From contig JAVSML010000978.1 in the NCBI GenBank assembly GCA_038503035.1, forward strand, positions 62,001 to 126,000: a DNA stretch of 64,000 nucleotides. The letters are read 5' to 3'. Positions 1-13,540 of this stretch are shown one piece after another; position 1 is the stretch's first letter, and each line of letters opens with the position of its first letter. Below the pieces are notes generated by a model. The model searched no databases and was not told where the DNA came from. It was given only the letters and a program-made list of their open reading frames with translations. This DNA comes from Crocodylus rhombifer (taxonomy: Eukaryota; Chordata; Crocodylia; Crocodylidae). The translations under genes and the position numbers were made by a program.

Positions 1-2565
1 CCATGTGGCATAAGCTGAATGCAGGAAGCCACTTATGCTTCCAGACATGGTTACGTGGGGCTTTCAGTGCTTTTTGCAAGGCTACAGGGAGAGTAGCTTC
101 AGAGGCAGCCCTGACAAGGCTTAGCCTTGACAGTTGTCTCAATTTTCCCTGCCATAATACCTCAGCACATCTCCTGAAATCTTCAAGTGGCATATTTGCA
201 AATTTTGAGAGACAGAGACATTTGGAGAGCTGAGCTGGGTTCACAGATTCATTTGGAGTACAACAAAGAACACAGGGTAGAACTGATTCCATTAATTACC
301 GTAACCCCAAAAGGTGAACACTCATTTTTTAGCTCTTTTCCATATAGTTGATGAACAAAACCTGAAGAAACCGTTGAGAGCAGGATAGTCACTAACCTAC
401 CCTTATATGTTGTCTCCATCTGAGCAACCCTCTCCTAAAGATGCACTTCAATTACAACTATAATAATGAGGCCCACTTGACAACTCCTGCCAGTCTCTTT
501 CCTCTGCTGCACAGAAAAAGTGGATGACATTGGTTAACAAGTGCCACAGACATTTCTGCTGTTCACAAATCTGTAACCCTTGTGGTGCTGCCGTTTTCCT
601 AATCGCAAGTCAAGTATGTCCTTCACTGGAAGGTCTTTGTATTCTGCAGTTACAGCAGGGCAGGGTGTTTGTGGGGGTGAGGGGAATGGGACCCAAAACC
701 TTGTATATGCTGATATAACCAGAGTGAGCCCATGCCTTTTCCCTCAAGGAAAAAACCCAAAAACTATGTGGTCAGGAGACTAATTTTAAGTGTATAAATA
801 TAAGTACTACATGCACTATTCTCTCTCTGTAAGACAGCAGAAGTGACTCTATATATATTTCACTGAATGCCAGTTTTATATCAAGCAAAAATATAAATAA
901 ATTTAGAACAGGTTATCAGAAAAGAAGCCATAAATAGATAGCTCCTAATGTCAGACAAACTCTCAGCAGTACAAGAACATATCTCCATTTCCTGTTTGCA
1001 AAGTATCCACAAGCAGCCATCAGTTGCTATTCAAAATTATCTCCTGCCCATTTTATTCAAACAAATTCCAGTGCACGGATGATTGTGCGCACACACTCTT
1101 GCCTGAAGGGGAACTGATACCTGTGTTGTATGGTGTTTTCAGGGGAAAATTTCCTCCCCTATTAAAGTGGTTAAAAGGGGGTGAGAATTGACACCCAAGA
1201 GTGAAACAGCTGCTACAATGTAACTGTTAAATCTGCACAATCTGGTGATACTGGTTAACTAAACTGCTGTAACTTTAACTCTGATTTGAACTTTACTTTG
1301 CCAACACTTGCGTTACTGAAAAGCCTGCGGTTGTAGCAGTTACATTGCAACTGCTTATACTGGTATCACTCAATAGCAATACAGTTGTTACTTCAGTCTA
1401 TAGCCTGAACCTTTTATGAATAAGTCACACATAGAAAGCACCGACACAAATCTGCATCCATTTTTGTGGGCAGGGTTAAGGTAAAAGGAAAATGCATGGA
1501 ATCACATCTCCTTCCTCTGCCAACAGAGAAATAATTCTCTTTCCTCCTATTTCCATGTTTAGAGAAGACAAACTACACCTGAGATCTCTCTCCACTGGCT
1601 GATGATAGGTGGATCCCAAAGCAGACCTCCTGCTCCTCAACTTGAGACGTCCTTATCAAGAGGTTTATGGGCTCCCACGCTTTCCACCAGGAAGAGGAGC
1701 ACCAGCATCTAGTCTAGAGAACTTTGGCTGCCGAAGAGTCAGAGCCAGGCTGCATCTAGAGACCTGTTCAGACCCAGCTGGGTCAGAAGGCAAGTAAGAT
1801 CTAGAAGTTGGGTCAGACCGGTGATTGCTGCAACGCAAGCATAATAGTCCTTCGTAAATTTCACTGAGGCGGCAATCATTCCAGACAAGGGGCTACAATC
1901 AATCTCTCATGCCAGTTATTAAATATTGATGCAGCATGATACCTTTTCCAGAGCACTTGATATCAATAGCCCCCACTCATAACCTCTGACTCAGAGCTCA
2001 CCTATTGTAAAGACGACAGACACAAAAAGAGCATGAAAAAGTACGTAGATGTGGGAACCATAAGCTATAAGCCCCTTAAGTCACTCTATAATAAATAAGT
2101 GCAATATTTTTAGGTTTAAAAAAAATGACAAATCCCTAGAAGAAAACAGGTCATGCAGATCAAGGCACAGGAAGGCAACGGGGCTTTGAAAGAGAAATGT
2201 GAAGGAAAGGAATACTCCTTGGAGCATTAGCTCAGAGATAATCAAGAGAAAAAACAAAGCCAGGGGTAGGTGCAAGCCCAAGCCAGATGGTATATCAATC
2301 AATCAATCAAGGGTAAATGAGAGAAAAGTTGAAAGAAGGAATACCTTTGGTCTCAGAGGAAGAGGAAAGCTATGACTGGGAGGCAGCATTAGGACTATGC
2401 ATCCACATGAAAGTGGAAAAATAATCTAAAACATGGATAGAGAGGTAAGACAGCCAGGAGTGCAAGTCAAAGGAGAAAAAAAAAAAAAGAACTATATTGC
2501 ATTATATGAAGGCACAGAAAGAGAGGGGCCAGAGCGAAAAGTGCCTAATCCTTTTTTTCTCTAGG
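1..2565. other. Flank downstream of GOLPH3, no gene seen
   Basis: AT-rich non-coding sequence. A loosely inverted pair of segments (about 1213-1229 and 1337-1353, around GTAACTG/CAGTTAC) hints at an old miniature transposon but boundaries are not clear. A short ATCA microsatellite is at 2296-2309. No frame has protein features. Confidence 0.6.
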
Positions 2566-2752
2566 CGGTGGTTTTCGACCTGTGGCCTGCAGACCCCTGG
2601 GAGTCCACAGACTATGTCCAAGTGGTCCACAAAAATGATTACGATCAACCAAAAGCAAGTGAATACCCACATTTACGATTCAAAGGGGTCTGGCACCTCC
2701 ATTCACTTTTTTTTTTAGGGGTCCACAAATTTAAAAAGGTTGAAAACGACTG
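2566..2752. mobile_element. Short non-autonomous hAT element (Charlie/MER5-like)
   Basis: 187 bp flanked by terminal inverted repeats CGGTGGTTTTCGACC and the reverse complement of CAGTCGTTTTCAACC, a decayed form of the CAGTGGTTCTCAACC termini of Charlie-type hAT elements. The interior carries the typical text about being 'beside' GTGGTCCAC repeats (CCTGGGAGTCCACAGAC). Flanks give only a poor 8-bp duplication (CTCTAGGC/CTGTATGC). Confidence 0.7.
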
Positions 2753-3183
2753 CTGTATGCCACTCATCACTACTTCTTTCCTTCTTCAAAAGAGTGTTTT
2801 TTCTTTGCCTACACATCTGAAAGCTACCCTTTCTTCTTGCTCACCTGTTCCAGTCACTCACATCTTTCTTCTCTAGACTCTGGACCAGGAAGACCTCTGT
2901 TCTCCCCAATCTCTTCTTCAAACAAAACCATTTACCCGCAAGCTTCTTAGGCAGAGAATTGGGAATAACAGCCTAAAGCAGAGGATCATATCTCTGGTTC
3001 TTAAGCAGAGCTCAATACACATAGTACAGAAGAGTCCTCCAAACCCAGCCTGTCTTTCCCATCCACCTACTCAGAAAAGCCACCTTCTAAAGACACAGGG
3101 GAAAGCCTAAAAAGTCTTTTACTTCCAAATTGGTGAGAGTTTTGAATGTCCAATTTTCTAAATTAAACTACCACATTCAGTGC

Positions 3184-5958
3184 AAAGAATTATGACGTCA
3201 TTGGGATAACGGAGACCTGGTGGGACTCCACCCATGACTGGACCACGGGTATAGAGGGCTATACCCTGTACAGGAGGGATCGTGTTGACAAAAGGGGCGG
3301 GGGTGTAGCTCTCTATGTGAAGGAAAGCTACATGTCCCTGCAAGCTGATGTTGGCGACCGGCATGGACAGCTAGAGACCCTCTGGGTAAAAATTCGTGGG
3401 GAATATGGCACAGGGGACACAACGGTGGGAGTCTACTACAGACCTCCCACTCAAAGTCCTGAGCTTGACCAGGAGTTCGCCCGGGAACTGACTGAGGCCG
3501 CTTGCTCCAGGACCTTGGTTGTCATGGGGGATTTCAATTACCCGGACATCTCGTGGGAAGATCACTCAGCAAAATCCGAGCAGTCGCAAAGCTTTCTCTC
3601 GTGCGTGGATGACCTCTACCTGACTCAAGAAGTCTATGGGCCAACGAGAGGCAAAGCACTGCTCGACCTGGTACTGGCTATGGGGGACGACCTAATCGGC
3701 GACCTAGTGATCAATGGGAAGCTGGGTGACAGCGACCACGAGCTGATCACCTTCACCATCCGCCGTAAAGCTGGCAAGTCAGTCAGCAACACTGAAGTCC
3801 TTGACTTCAGAAAAGCCGACTCTGACAAGCTCAAGAGGCTTGTCAGTCAGGCCCTCAGGGACCATGACCCCAGGGAGAGGGGAGTTCAAGAAGAGTGGTT
3901 GCTTCTCAAGGAAGCGATCCTCAATGCACAAGCTAAATCTATCCCAACACGGAGGAAAGGCAGCAAGAAGGCACAGCAGCCCTCCTGGCTCTCCAGGGAC
4001 CTAGCGGACCTCCTGCAGCTAAAAAGGAAAGCCTACAAAGGATGGAGGACGGGATTCACCTCCAAGGAGGATTATTCTGCGCTGGTCCAGTCCTGCAGGG
4101 AGCAAACCAGGAAAGCCAAGGCTGCAACTGAACTCCAACTAGCTTCAAGCATCAAGGACAACAACAAGTCCTTTTTCAGATATGTGGGGAGCCGGAGGAA
4201 AAGCAAGGGCAATGTTGGACCCCTGCTAAACCAGATGGGGCAATTGACAACTGACGCCCAGGAAAAAGCCAACCTATTAAATAGGTACTTTGCGTCAGTC
4301 TTTCATCAGTCCCACGGGACGCCCATGCCTGCTATGGGACAGGGAGATCCGGGTGATGGGGGATCCCCTACCCTCCATAAATGCTGACCTCGTGAAGGAA
4401 CACCTTGAGAAGCTGGATACCTTCAAGTCAGCTGGCCCTGACAATCTGCACCCCAGGGTACTCAAGGAGCTGGCGAGCGTCATAGCCCAGCCCCTGGCAC
4501 GGGTCTTTGAAAACTCCTGGCGCTCTGTTGTAGTGCCCGAAGACTGGAAGAAGGCCAATGTGGTGCCGATCTTCAAGAAAGGGAGGAAAGTGGATCCGGC
4601 TAACTACAGGCCCATTAGCCTGACTTCTATCCTGGGGAAGATCTTAGAAAAGTTTATTAAGGAGGCCATCCTTGATGGACTGGCCCAGGCTAACATTCTA
4701 AGGGACAGCCAGCACGGGTTTGTTGCGGGTAGGTCTTGTTTGACCAATCTCATTTCCTTCTATGACCAGGTGACCTATCACCTGGACGAGGGAGAAGAGA
4801 TTGATGTCATATATCTTGACTTCAAAAAAGCTTTTGATCTGGTATCCCATGAGCACCTCTTGGCCAAACTGCCCAGTTGTGGCCTTGGTTCCACCACGAT
4901 CTGCTGGCTGGGAAACTGGCTCCGTGGTTGGACCCAGAGGGTTGTAATTGATGGCAGTCACTCATCGTGGTGCCCTGTGACCAGTGGGGTCCCTCAAGGC
5001 TCTGTCCTGGGACCCATACTGTTCAACATCTTCATTAATGATGTGGACACTGGAGTCAGGAGTGGACTGGCCAAGTTCACCGATGACACCAAACTTTGGG
5101 GCAAAGCATCCACGCCAGAAGATAGGCGGGTGATCCAGGCTGACCTGGACAAGCTCAGCAAATGGGCAGACGAGAACCTCATGGTGTTTAACACCGAAAA
5201 ATGCAAGGTTCTCCACCTTGGGAGGAAAAACCTGCAGCACCCTTATAGGCTCGGCAGTGCTACATTGGATAGCATTACAGAAGAAAGAGACTTGGGGGTC
5301 ATCATTGACCACAAGATGAACATGTGATGCTGCGGCTAGTAAAGCGACCAAAACGCTGGCTTGCATCCATAGATGCTTCTCGAGCAAATCCCGGGACGTC
5401 ATTCTCTCCTTGTACTCAGCCTTGGTGAGGCCGCAGCTGGAGTACTGCGTCCAGTTTTGGGCTCCACAATTCAAAAAGGATGCGGAGAAGCTTGAGAGCG
5501 TCCAGAGGAGAGCCACGCGCATGATCAGAGGTCAGGAAAACAGATCTTATGATGATAGGCTGAAACATGGGACTCCTTAGCCTGGAAAAGCGTAGGCTCA
5601 GGGGTGATCTGATGGCCACCTATAAGTTTATCAGGGGTGACCACCAGGATCTGGGGGAACGTTTGTTCACCAGAACGCCCCGAGGGATGATGAGGTCGAA
5701 CGGTCACAAACTCCTGCAAGACCGTTTCAGGTTGGACATAAGGAAGAATTTCTTTACTGTCCGAGCCCCCAAGGTCTGGAACAGTCTGCCAGCGGAGGTG
5801 GTTCAAGCACCTACATTGAACACCTTCAAGAGTAAACTGGATGCTTATCTTGCTGGGATCCTATGACCCCAGCTGACTTCCTGCCCTTTGGGCAGGGGGC
5901 TGGACTCAATGATCTCCCGAGGTCCCTTCCAGCCCTAATGTCTATGAAATCTATGAAA
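3184..5958 (+). mobile_element. CR1 LINE, 5'-truncated, endonuclease and reverse transcriptase with frameshifts
   Basis: Retrotransposon of the CR1 clade, truncated inside the endonuclease. Frame 1 (to 4387) holds the endonuclease core: ITETWWDS near 3210, GDFNYPDISWE near 3528, GDSDHELITF near 3727. The reverse transcriptase follows from about 4345 to 5327 in another frame: NYRPISLTS, YLDFKKAFD, SGVPQGSVLGPILFNIFIND and FTDDTKL. The usual active-site motif is FADD; here it is FTDD. A frameshift lies at about 4310-4345, a small deletion near 5325, and a further frameshift near 5565; the C-terminal part runs 5567-5866. The 3' tail has the CR1 signature (GGTCCCTTCCAGCCCTAATG) and ends with repeated TCTATGAAA. 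It cannot make an intact protein, but its long frames suggest a fairly young copy. Confidence 0.95.
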
Positions 5959-5965
5959 TGGTTGA

Positions 5966-8274
5966 ATATAGATTAGTGCTTTTTTTGCAGAACTGGGCTT
6001 GAACATACCAGATATGAACCTAGGCTAAAATGACCTAACAGTGGGATTTAACTGTCCAAATTGTTTTCAAAGACAGTTCATTTGAAAAAGAATTTTAATA
6101 GAGATCCTTAAATTTGCTCCTAACTCAGCACAGACAGGGACCTTAGGGAAAATACCAAAAATTAGTGATGAAAAACTTCATGTAGAAAAATCCATTCAGA
6201 TGAAGCACAAGTTTATCATTTGAGGTGAAAAAAGGTTCTTTTTTAGTTAGATTCAGTCCATTTCACAGAGAACCAATCAGTTGTTATATTTTTTTTTTGT
6301 GGGAGAGATGAATACTCAAGTCATACTATGAACTTAATTTGTGCCACTTGCACCTGGAAGTATTTAATAACTGTCTCCAGCCATGGAACAAACCTTGGAC
6401 TAATGCCATGTGCTGGGATACTGTAATTTTGATGTACACCTCTATGTAGAACAGGAAGGAGTCAAACTCTGCACATGAGACACAATATTAAATATCAAGA
6501 ACTTGAAGCTGATAAGAGGTCCACATCTTGTCTATACTTCATTTTTTCACATACCTAATTGGAAAGTTTGTTTTAAAGAATAAATATCTAGGGTCCTCTT
6601 GAATAAGATATATGGGAGTGCCCACTGCACTCCATCCCCCCCAGCACTGATGTTTTTAAGTCATGGTGAGCTACTACATTGAATACATTTCTACTGCTTC
6701 ATTCCTACAGCTGAGCAGCACCTTTCTTCCCCATTACCAGCAAGTCCTGTTTTTGAACCAGCCTTAAATGCTAGGCAAATATCAATGATCAGGGACCCAA
6801 ACAGCTTATGCAGAATCCCTCTATTACCCCCCTCCCAACTTGTCACATATGATTAGTGTGGCCCCATCCCCTATGAGATAGAACAGGGTCAGGCTGCCGA
6901 GCCTCATCTGCATATAATTTTTTGGAGCATCCAGGACTTGTAATGATAACATTTGGTTCCAGTCATGAGCGGGGGCTAATTAGTACATTTGTGGAATGTA
7001 TCTGGAGTACATCCACATACTGAGCAATGCTGAGTCGTGGGGTCACCATGGCTTGAAACACTTGTCTGCTGGGTCCCAGCTCAGTGGTAAATTATAAGCC
7101 TTTTAGCTTTGGGCTAATGTCATGCATAGTTTGTATTACATACAAGCAGGCATAGAAGTGCTGCTTAAAAGTGTGTTTATGGAGTACCTGTGCTGACACC
7201 TACAACAGTTTCTACATGTATGTTTATTTCTAGGTCAGTTTTCTTGGGGGCCTTGGGGAGCTGCAGGCGCAGCACTCCTGCACCTGGGAGCCTGATCGGG
7301 AGCAGAAGTATAGCTCTGGCCAGCTAGGCTCTGGTTTGGGGCAGTGCACACTGCTGCCACATGCACCATCCTGCTTTTCTTTTTTTTGGTGTGTCTTTTT
7401 TTGACCCTGGGATTTCCCAGGGTCAAAAAATGCCCCAGTACTGCAAAGCAGCAGTGTGAAGAATGCCTGCATGTGTGGTGTGTGGCACTGCAGACAGGTA
7501 TGTGGTGCCACATATCACACATCTGCGCTTGTCTGGACATGGCTATTGGTGCTATCTAGTACAAAAAAAGTATATATCCTGGCAAGTGCAAAACCCTGCA
7601 AGAGTAAACTTTATTTTCATCCCAAATCTGGAAACAAGTTTGACAGAAGTATAGTTTAGGTTCATGCCCCAACAAAATTTAAACAGCATCTTTTAAATAA
7701 TTCAGAAAAGAAAAAAAACCCAACCAAAACAAAATTATGTACTAATTACAAGTCTTATTTCAGTCACACTGACCAAAATTACTCATTCTAAGTTTGAAAC
7801 ATATTAGTATGACTTAGATTTAAGAGCTGCAAGAACAAAGGAGCATTTAATGTATCGGGCTATTTTTTTTTTTGAAAACCTAGTCTCCATTGATTCACTA
7901 CAAGTTGCAGATACAATGGGGTCACTTAGGATCTATTTATTTAACTCATTTTTTAAAGACGGCCATCTATATATCTAAACTTAAACTGTTAGTGCAGAAA
8001 GGGGAGGGCCCAGTTAAAATAAAAAATAAAATTGTGCTATCAAGGGGGAAAGATTTAACAATGAAAGGTAAAACTGCATGCTCAACTGGCCTTAGATAGA
8101 CTTAAACCAATCAGTCAAATCTGCAAGGCAGGAGACACTGACAATAGCAATAAGACTTATCAGCACTTGATTCAAATCATAAAAGCTACCTCTTCTAATA
8201 AGACGTATCAGCTAAGAAATAAAAAGTCTAATGAGCAACATAAAATACAAAATGAAATGCTTGGTCTATTTCAG
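5966..8274. other. Intergenic sequence between CR1 copy and GOLPH3 3' end
   Basis: AT-rich sequence with no supported gene. It contains a moderately GC-rich patch at 7225-7560 centred on a perfect palindrome (listed separately), and alternative AATAAA signals on the minus strand near 7608 and 7930. Confidence 0.6.
7397..7430. repeat. Perfect 16-bp palindrome with 2-base spacer
   Basis: TTTTTTGACCCTGGGA, TT, then its exact reverse complement. It sits in the middle of a GC-richer patch (7225-7560) whose two halves share a few partly inverted words around CACTGCTGC, so it may be the centre of an old foldback element. Confidence 0.75.
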
Positions 8275-9824
8275 GCACTTTCAAGATCATAGTTTATTTA
8301 CTGTAGGTAAAAAGCTAGTATACAGATTAGGGATCCCTTAAATTATAACTCTATTGTTATACACCATCTAGTATTTTTGCTCTGAATGTTAACCAAAAAG
8401 TGTCTAAACACCTGTAACCCCCACTATAAGTTTGCACTGTTATGAGAAAAAAAAGAATATATATAGAAATCAGGGTTTAATTTGTTCAATGCATAATATT
8501 TACACTGTGAAACAATGGGAGATGATAACAAGCAGTGGTAAAGAGGCAATAAATTTTAAAAAGCCAAAGTTTATATATTTTTTTTACAATAATGTGCTAA
8601 TCAGCATAATTGTATATAAAAATTAAAATATCGTAGAGCTTCCCATTACAGAAGTTTTAATCATCTGAACTGTAGTCATTACTTGCTAACAATTTACATG
8701 CAACACCTGCTAGGACTGACATTTGATTTTTTTTTTAAAGTGTTAAGTAGAATATGACATTTAAGAGACAAACATTAACTTGCGTACAAACAAAATTAAA
8801 AAACGCACTCAAGAATTGTACTGGTCACAAGCCTCTTCCATACAGAAAAAAATATAAACAATGATAGAAAGTGGTCTCTTTCCATATAATAAAGATTATA
8901 AAAGGTGACGCATAGACTGAAAGTACCTGGATGGTAAACTTCACAGACACTGGGAACAGAGTTCACACACATGCTCTTTATAAGAGGCCCATCTTTCCAC
9001 CAAATGGCAATGGCTGAGAGCAAGTAAGGGGCACCAGGTGTACAACTAATTAAATCTTGCAAAATACTAAGATGGGGGTTGTTAATATACAATTCAAACT
9101 ATATACAGATTACAGTGGAATGTATTCCATCTCAAAACTGCTCTGTGAAACAGCTGGACCCTTCTACAGCATGACTCAGCATAGTTATGACAAAAACGTA
9201 AGTACACAAGAGATGTATATGAGGAATACAATTTATGGGGCATTTTACATGACTTATTTATGGAACTTGAATGAATATTCCCATTTTAAAATAATTTTGT
9301 TATGCACATTGAACCAATGTCTATGTATAAAATGCCCTGACAGAGATTTTAATATTAACTTTGGGGATCTCAAAGGCCTTTTTTTCTTTTACTTTTGTAT
9401 GAACTGTACTGCAGAATGCTGATGCACGTACACACCTATAGCAACCCAAGACTGGGTTGAGCCAACAGAGCATGCCCATTTCCTCCTTGAGGCGCTTTCT
9501 ATGTTAAACTATTCCAGTAACCAAAAAGTTGGGGGAGAGGAGAGGGGGGATGTTCTATTAAGAATTTTAGGTAACTTGAATTTAACCAGAAGTGAAATGC
9601 CAATATGGCAGTAAACCCTTTTTAGAAAAAGAAGGTCTCTTGTACCAGCAGAATCCTGTATACAGATACACAAAGAAAGAGGGAATACACCACCTATCAT
9701 TCCCATGAAACAAGCCAATTCATCATATGAGAAGGTACAAATTACAGAAGACATGAAAGTCAAGAGAAGAGAAACAACTGGTTTACATGAAAGAGGAGAG
9801 AAGAACACTTCAGTCTGATCGCAG
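8275..9824 (-). other. GOLPH3: GOLPH3 3' untranslated region (predicted)
   Basis: AT-rich sequence continuous with exon 4 and free of recognisable transposons. Extent is inferred: the first well-placed AATAAA on the gene strand lies at 8293-8298, giving a 3' UTR of about 1.5 kb, near the length I recall for mammals. Other AATAAA candidates further on (near 7930 and 7608) could give longer forms. Short frames inside this stretch on either strand have no protein features. Confidence 0.6.
8293..8298 (-). terminator. Candidate GOLPH3 polyadenylation signal
   Basis: AATAAA on the minus strand. Downstream on the same strand, about 30-60 bases on, is a T/G-rich stretch (TTTTGTATTTTATGTTG) of the kind that follows cleavage sites. 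Choice among several AATAAA motifs is by distance from the stop codon only. Confidence 0.5.
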
Positions 9825-10277
<453 letters not shown>

Positions 10278-11745
10278 TCAGTTATTCATGACTGCATCTG
10301 TATTTTGACGAAGAATACATGTTTTTTCTTTTTCTGCTGTTCAGAAATAAAGGCCTGTTAGAATCACTGCTTACTACATGAAGGTGCTGAAGTCCCATTT
10401 GCTGTCCTTTAATCTAAGCTGATGTTTGCCTAGACATGAGGAACACAAGTGCTTCTCTGAACAGCTTCAGTGTATTTTTAATATTTAATTTAAAAAATAT
10501 GCTATTTGTTTTCGCTTTGTTGTAGAATGAATGCAAGCTAAGCTAGGACTGTTATGGAAGTGACAAATAAAGCCATATATATGAAAGGGAAAAAAAAGAC
10601 CAATGCAGAAGGAAGAGAGGAAATATTAATAGCAGGATTCTCAATAAAGAAAGGTTCTTTTCCAGCTTGTCCAGTTGTCCATTTCCAATGTATTCACTTG
10701 TGAAGGGCAGGGAATTTCCAGTTATTACCATTCTTTCTGCCTCAAAGCATGCCAATATTCATCCAGATCTTTGGTCTTAGGCTCATTTCCTTTTTTCTAG
10801 GCAAATCCGAGTTAAAAGCAACCACTCACTCACTCAATCATACCTTTATTACTGCATCTTTTGGTAGGGCTTAAAGAAATCTCTGATTTTTGTATAGCAT
10901 AAATAGCACTTCCAAGCATGGTAAAGGAGAAGAAAAAATATTAAGCTTAATTGAGCCATTTCAAAATCTTTGGATTCTATTATGTAAATAAGAAGCACAG
11001 TATTATAATAGTAATTTAACAGCAGTACAACAAAAGGCAGTTGTGATACCAAAGGCTGACAAGCATTTTGACTTAACGCCTGCTTTCAGTTATAAATGGC
11101 TTAAAACTTCCACACTAGGAACTTAACATTTGAAAGAGGGCTACCCTGTTTGAAAGTTGTCTCCCCAAAATTTTAAAAGGAAAATGACTATTGTTTTAGC
11201 AAATAAAAGTCTTCCTCCATATATTATAAAATCCCCATACCTTTCAAAAGGCTGAGGAAATGAAAATTTTAAATTTGACCTGAGGATGAAAGGCCTCTCA
11301 AGAATTTCTCTAAATACCTGTTTGACCCAGTAAGATACAGGCCTCTGAGAATGCCATCTTCTATACATGCAGTGAAAGCAACTCCTTCAGGACATGGCTG
11401 AGGAAAAGGGAGGACATGCTATCCCAGGTTACTTATCTAAGCAAAAGCTGAAGTCCTGCAGTGAATGACTTGGGTGCTATGAACCCACAGCTCTTCCGGC
11501 TCCATGATACTATCTACTGAGTAACACAAGTCTTCGTGGGAGTTTTGACTCATTCCAAATGACAGCCTCGGGGGGGCACTAAATGCAGATATGCCTAAAT
11601 AAAAATAGGTTATGTTGCCAATTATTGTCTAGCTTTCAGCTGTTTTTACTACTCAAACACAACTTTGTGCGTGCTAATAAAATCAGGAGTTGGGTGACAC
11701 CTTGTGACCAAACTTCTAAATTACACAGAAGGTTGCCCTCTAGAG

Positions 11746-11940
11746 CAGTGGTTCTCAACCTTTTTGATTCATGACATGCCTAAAAAAAAAGCCTTCAAAA
11801 TTTAGCAATGCTAAAAATAATTTAAATGCCAATATATTATGCATATTATAAAATAATTATTATAACTATATTATTAAAGGAACATGTTAGTTGTTGATTA
11901 GTTCATCATAATTATATAATACAATACAATACCATATTAT
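11746..11940 (+). mobile_element. hAT element fragment, left end
   Basis: Starts CAGTGGTTCTCAACCTTTTT, an exact Charlie-type hAT terminus, followed by AT-rich sequence. I could not find the matching right terminus, so this is an end fragment or the right end has decayed. Confidence 0.6.
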
Positions 11941-12272
11941 ATTACTTTCACCCAACTGCCACTGAAGTCAGGTGGAACTGCACCACACGCCTCATACCAC
12001 ACACCCAGATGAGGAAACGGCTGTGGCAGGAGCATGTGCTTGTGCTACACCCCTTGAATAGGTCTGCCCCTAAACAGCATCTCCCAGAAAAGAGGGTTGT
12101 GGGACAGATGGAACTATCCCACATGCCTTTTTCCCAGAGGGACACAGGAGCCAAACTGAGAAGCAGCTGCTGCGTGCATTATGTTAGGCAGGTAAGCATG
12201 CCACCTCTGCTGCTGCTCTTCCAAGTTTATCTCCGATGTATCTCCTGGTGCTTGGGGCAGTTCTACCTAGAG

Positions 12273-12925
12273 CAGGGGCGGGCAATTATTTTGAGCGGAC
12301 AGCCACTTACCCAGTTTTGGCAGGCTGTTGAGGGCCGCATGGGTAGCCCCGCCCCTTGACAGGTGCCCCACCCCTTGATAGATGCCCCACCCCCTGGTCA
12401 CCATGTTGGGACCAATGTCCCAGGGCCAGCACCAGTGGGGCACAAAGCAGGGCGCAGGCTGGCAGGGGTCCGTGAAGCTGGGGTGGGCTGCACCAGCAGG
12501 GAGGGGAGAGCTGGCCCAGCTCCACAGAGTCCCTGCCAGCTGGGACCACGCACTCCTGCCACCCTACTCTGGGCCCCACCGGCACTGTCCCCGGGACACC
12601 GGTGCGGGCCCCTGTACTCCCACTGGCTCCCCACCTGCTCACTTCCAGTGCCCCCAGCCCCATGGTACAGGTGGGGGGCAGTGCACAGTCCCAACCCCCT
12701 GCTTGCCAGCAGGGAAGAAGCTAGTGCTGAGCGTGGGGAAAAGTGGCCCCTCACCTGACCCATGGCCGGCACCCCGCTTTGCAGGCACTCACAGCTCATG
12801 TGGGGCTGTCCAGGCAGCTCCATGCAGGCTATGAGCGGCTGCAGTACAGGGTGCTGGCCATGGGGTGTGCAAGGGTCCACTTTTCTCTGCACAGGGAAGG
12901 AGCCCAAAATAATTGCCCGCCCCTG
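12273..12925 (+). mobile_element. Family A non-autonomous hAT-like element, GC-rich
   Basis: 653 bp bounded by terminal inverted repeats of about 20 bases: CAGGGGCGGGCAATTATTTT at the left and its reverse complement at the right end. The GC-rich interior shares segments with the copy at 44228 (for example GCACTCACAGCTCATGTGGG near 12783 and GTGGGGAAAAGTGGCCCCTC near 12733). No clear 8-bp duplication is visible (ACCTAGAG/CCTTAAAT). Several frames over 100 codons cross it on both strands; they have no domains and are composition artefacts. Confidence 0.8.
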
Positions 12926-13310
12926 CCTTAAATGAAATGGCCTTAAACGCGCCATTTGCACATCATGATTCTTTGCAAACTGACATAAGTCTTGCTTTCC
13001 CTTTTCCTCAATTATAGTATATGCTGCAGTAATTTAGGACTGGATTTGCTATTTTCTGGCAATGGTTTCCAGTCAAAATCTAAAAATTTGATACCCACAC
13101 ACAGCTGAGAAGTCATATCTTTTTTTTTAAAGAGTAGTGCTAAACCAATGATCTCCAAACCCTACCACCTCCAAACTAGCTATAAAAAAATACTAGTATT
13201 ATGAGTTGGGTCAGTCATCTTTATTTTAAAGCATTGGTATTTTATAGTTAGTTTGGGGATTCTCTAAACCAAATCTCCTCAGAAAAAAAGCTTAGCAGGG
13301 TAGGCTAGGT

Positions 13311-13540
13311 CAGAAGTGACCAAACTGTGGCATAGGCAGCTTGTGTGTGTGGATCAGGGAGGGAAAAACCAGCACAGTATCAGATATGGGAGGAAGCAGA
13401 AAGCAGAGCAACAAATGTGGAAAGAACAGGTAAGGAAGCAGAAAGCAGAGCAGCAGACCAGGCACGGGAAGAAGGATGGGCGTGACACTTGGAGAGGGTG
13501 TAGGGCTAATTTGTGGCAGACCTATCAAAACAATTGGGCC
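13311..13540 (+). mobile_element. hAT-like fragment with internal duplication
   Basis: Begins CAGAAGTGACCAAACTGTGG, resembling the CAGGGGTGTCCAAACTGTGG type of hAT end. Inside, a segment starting AGGAAGCAGAAAGCAGAGCA occurs twice, at 13391 and 13433, 42 bases apart. No right terminus was recognised. Confidence 0.4.

Noticed and set aside
9057..9422. 121-codon plus-strand frame in the 3' UTR region
   Set aside because: AT-rich, no domain, antisense to the probable 3' UTR; expected by chance at this length in one window of this size.
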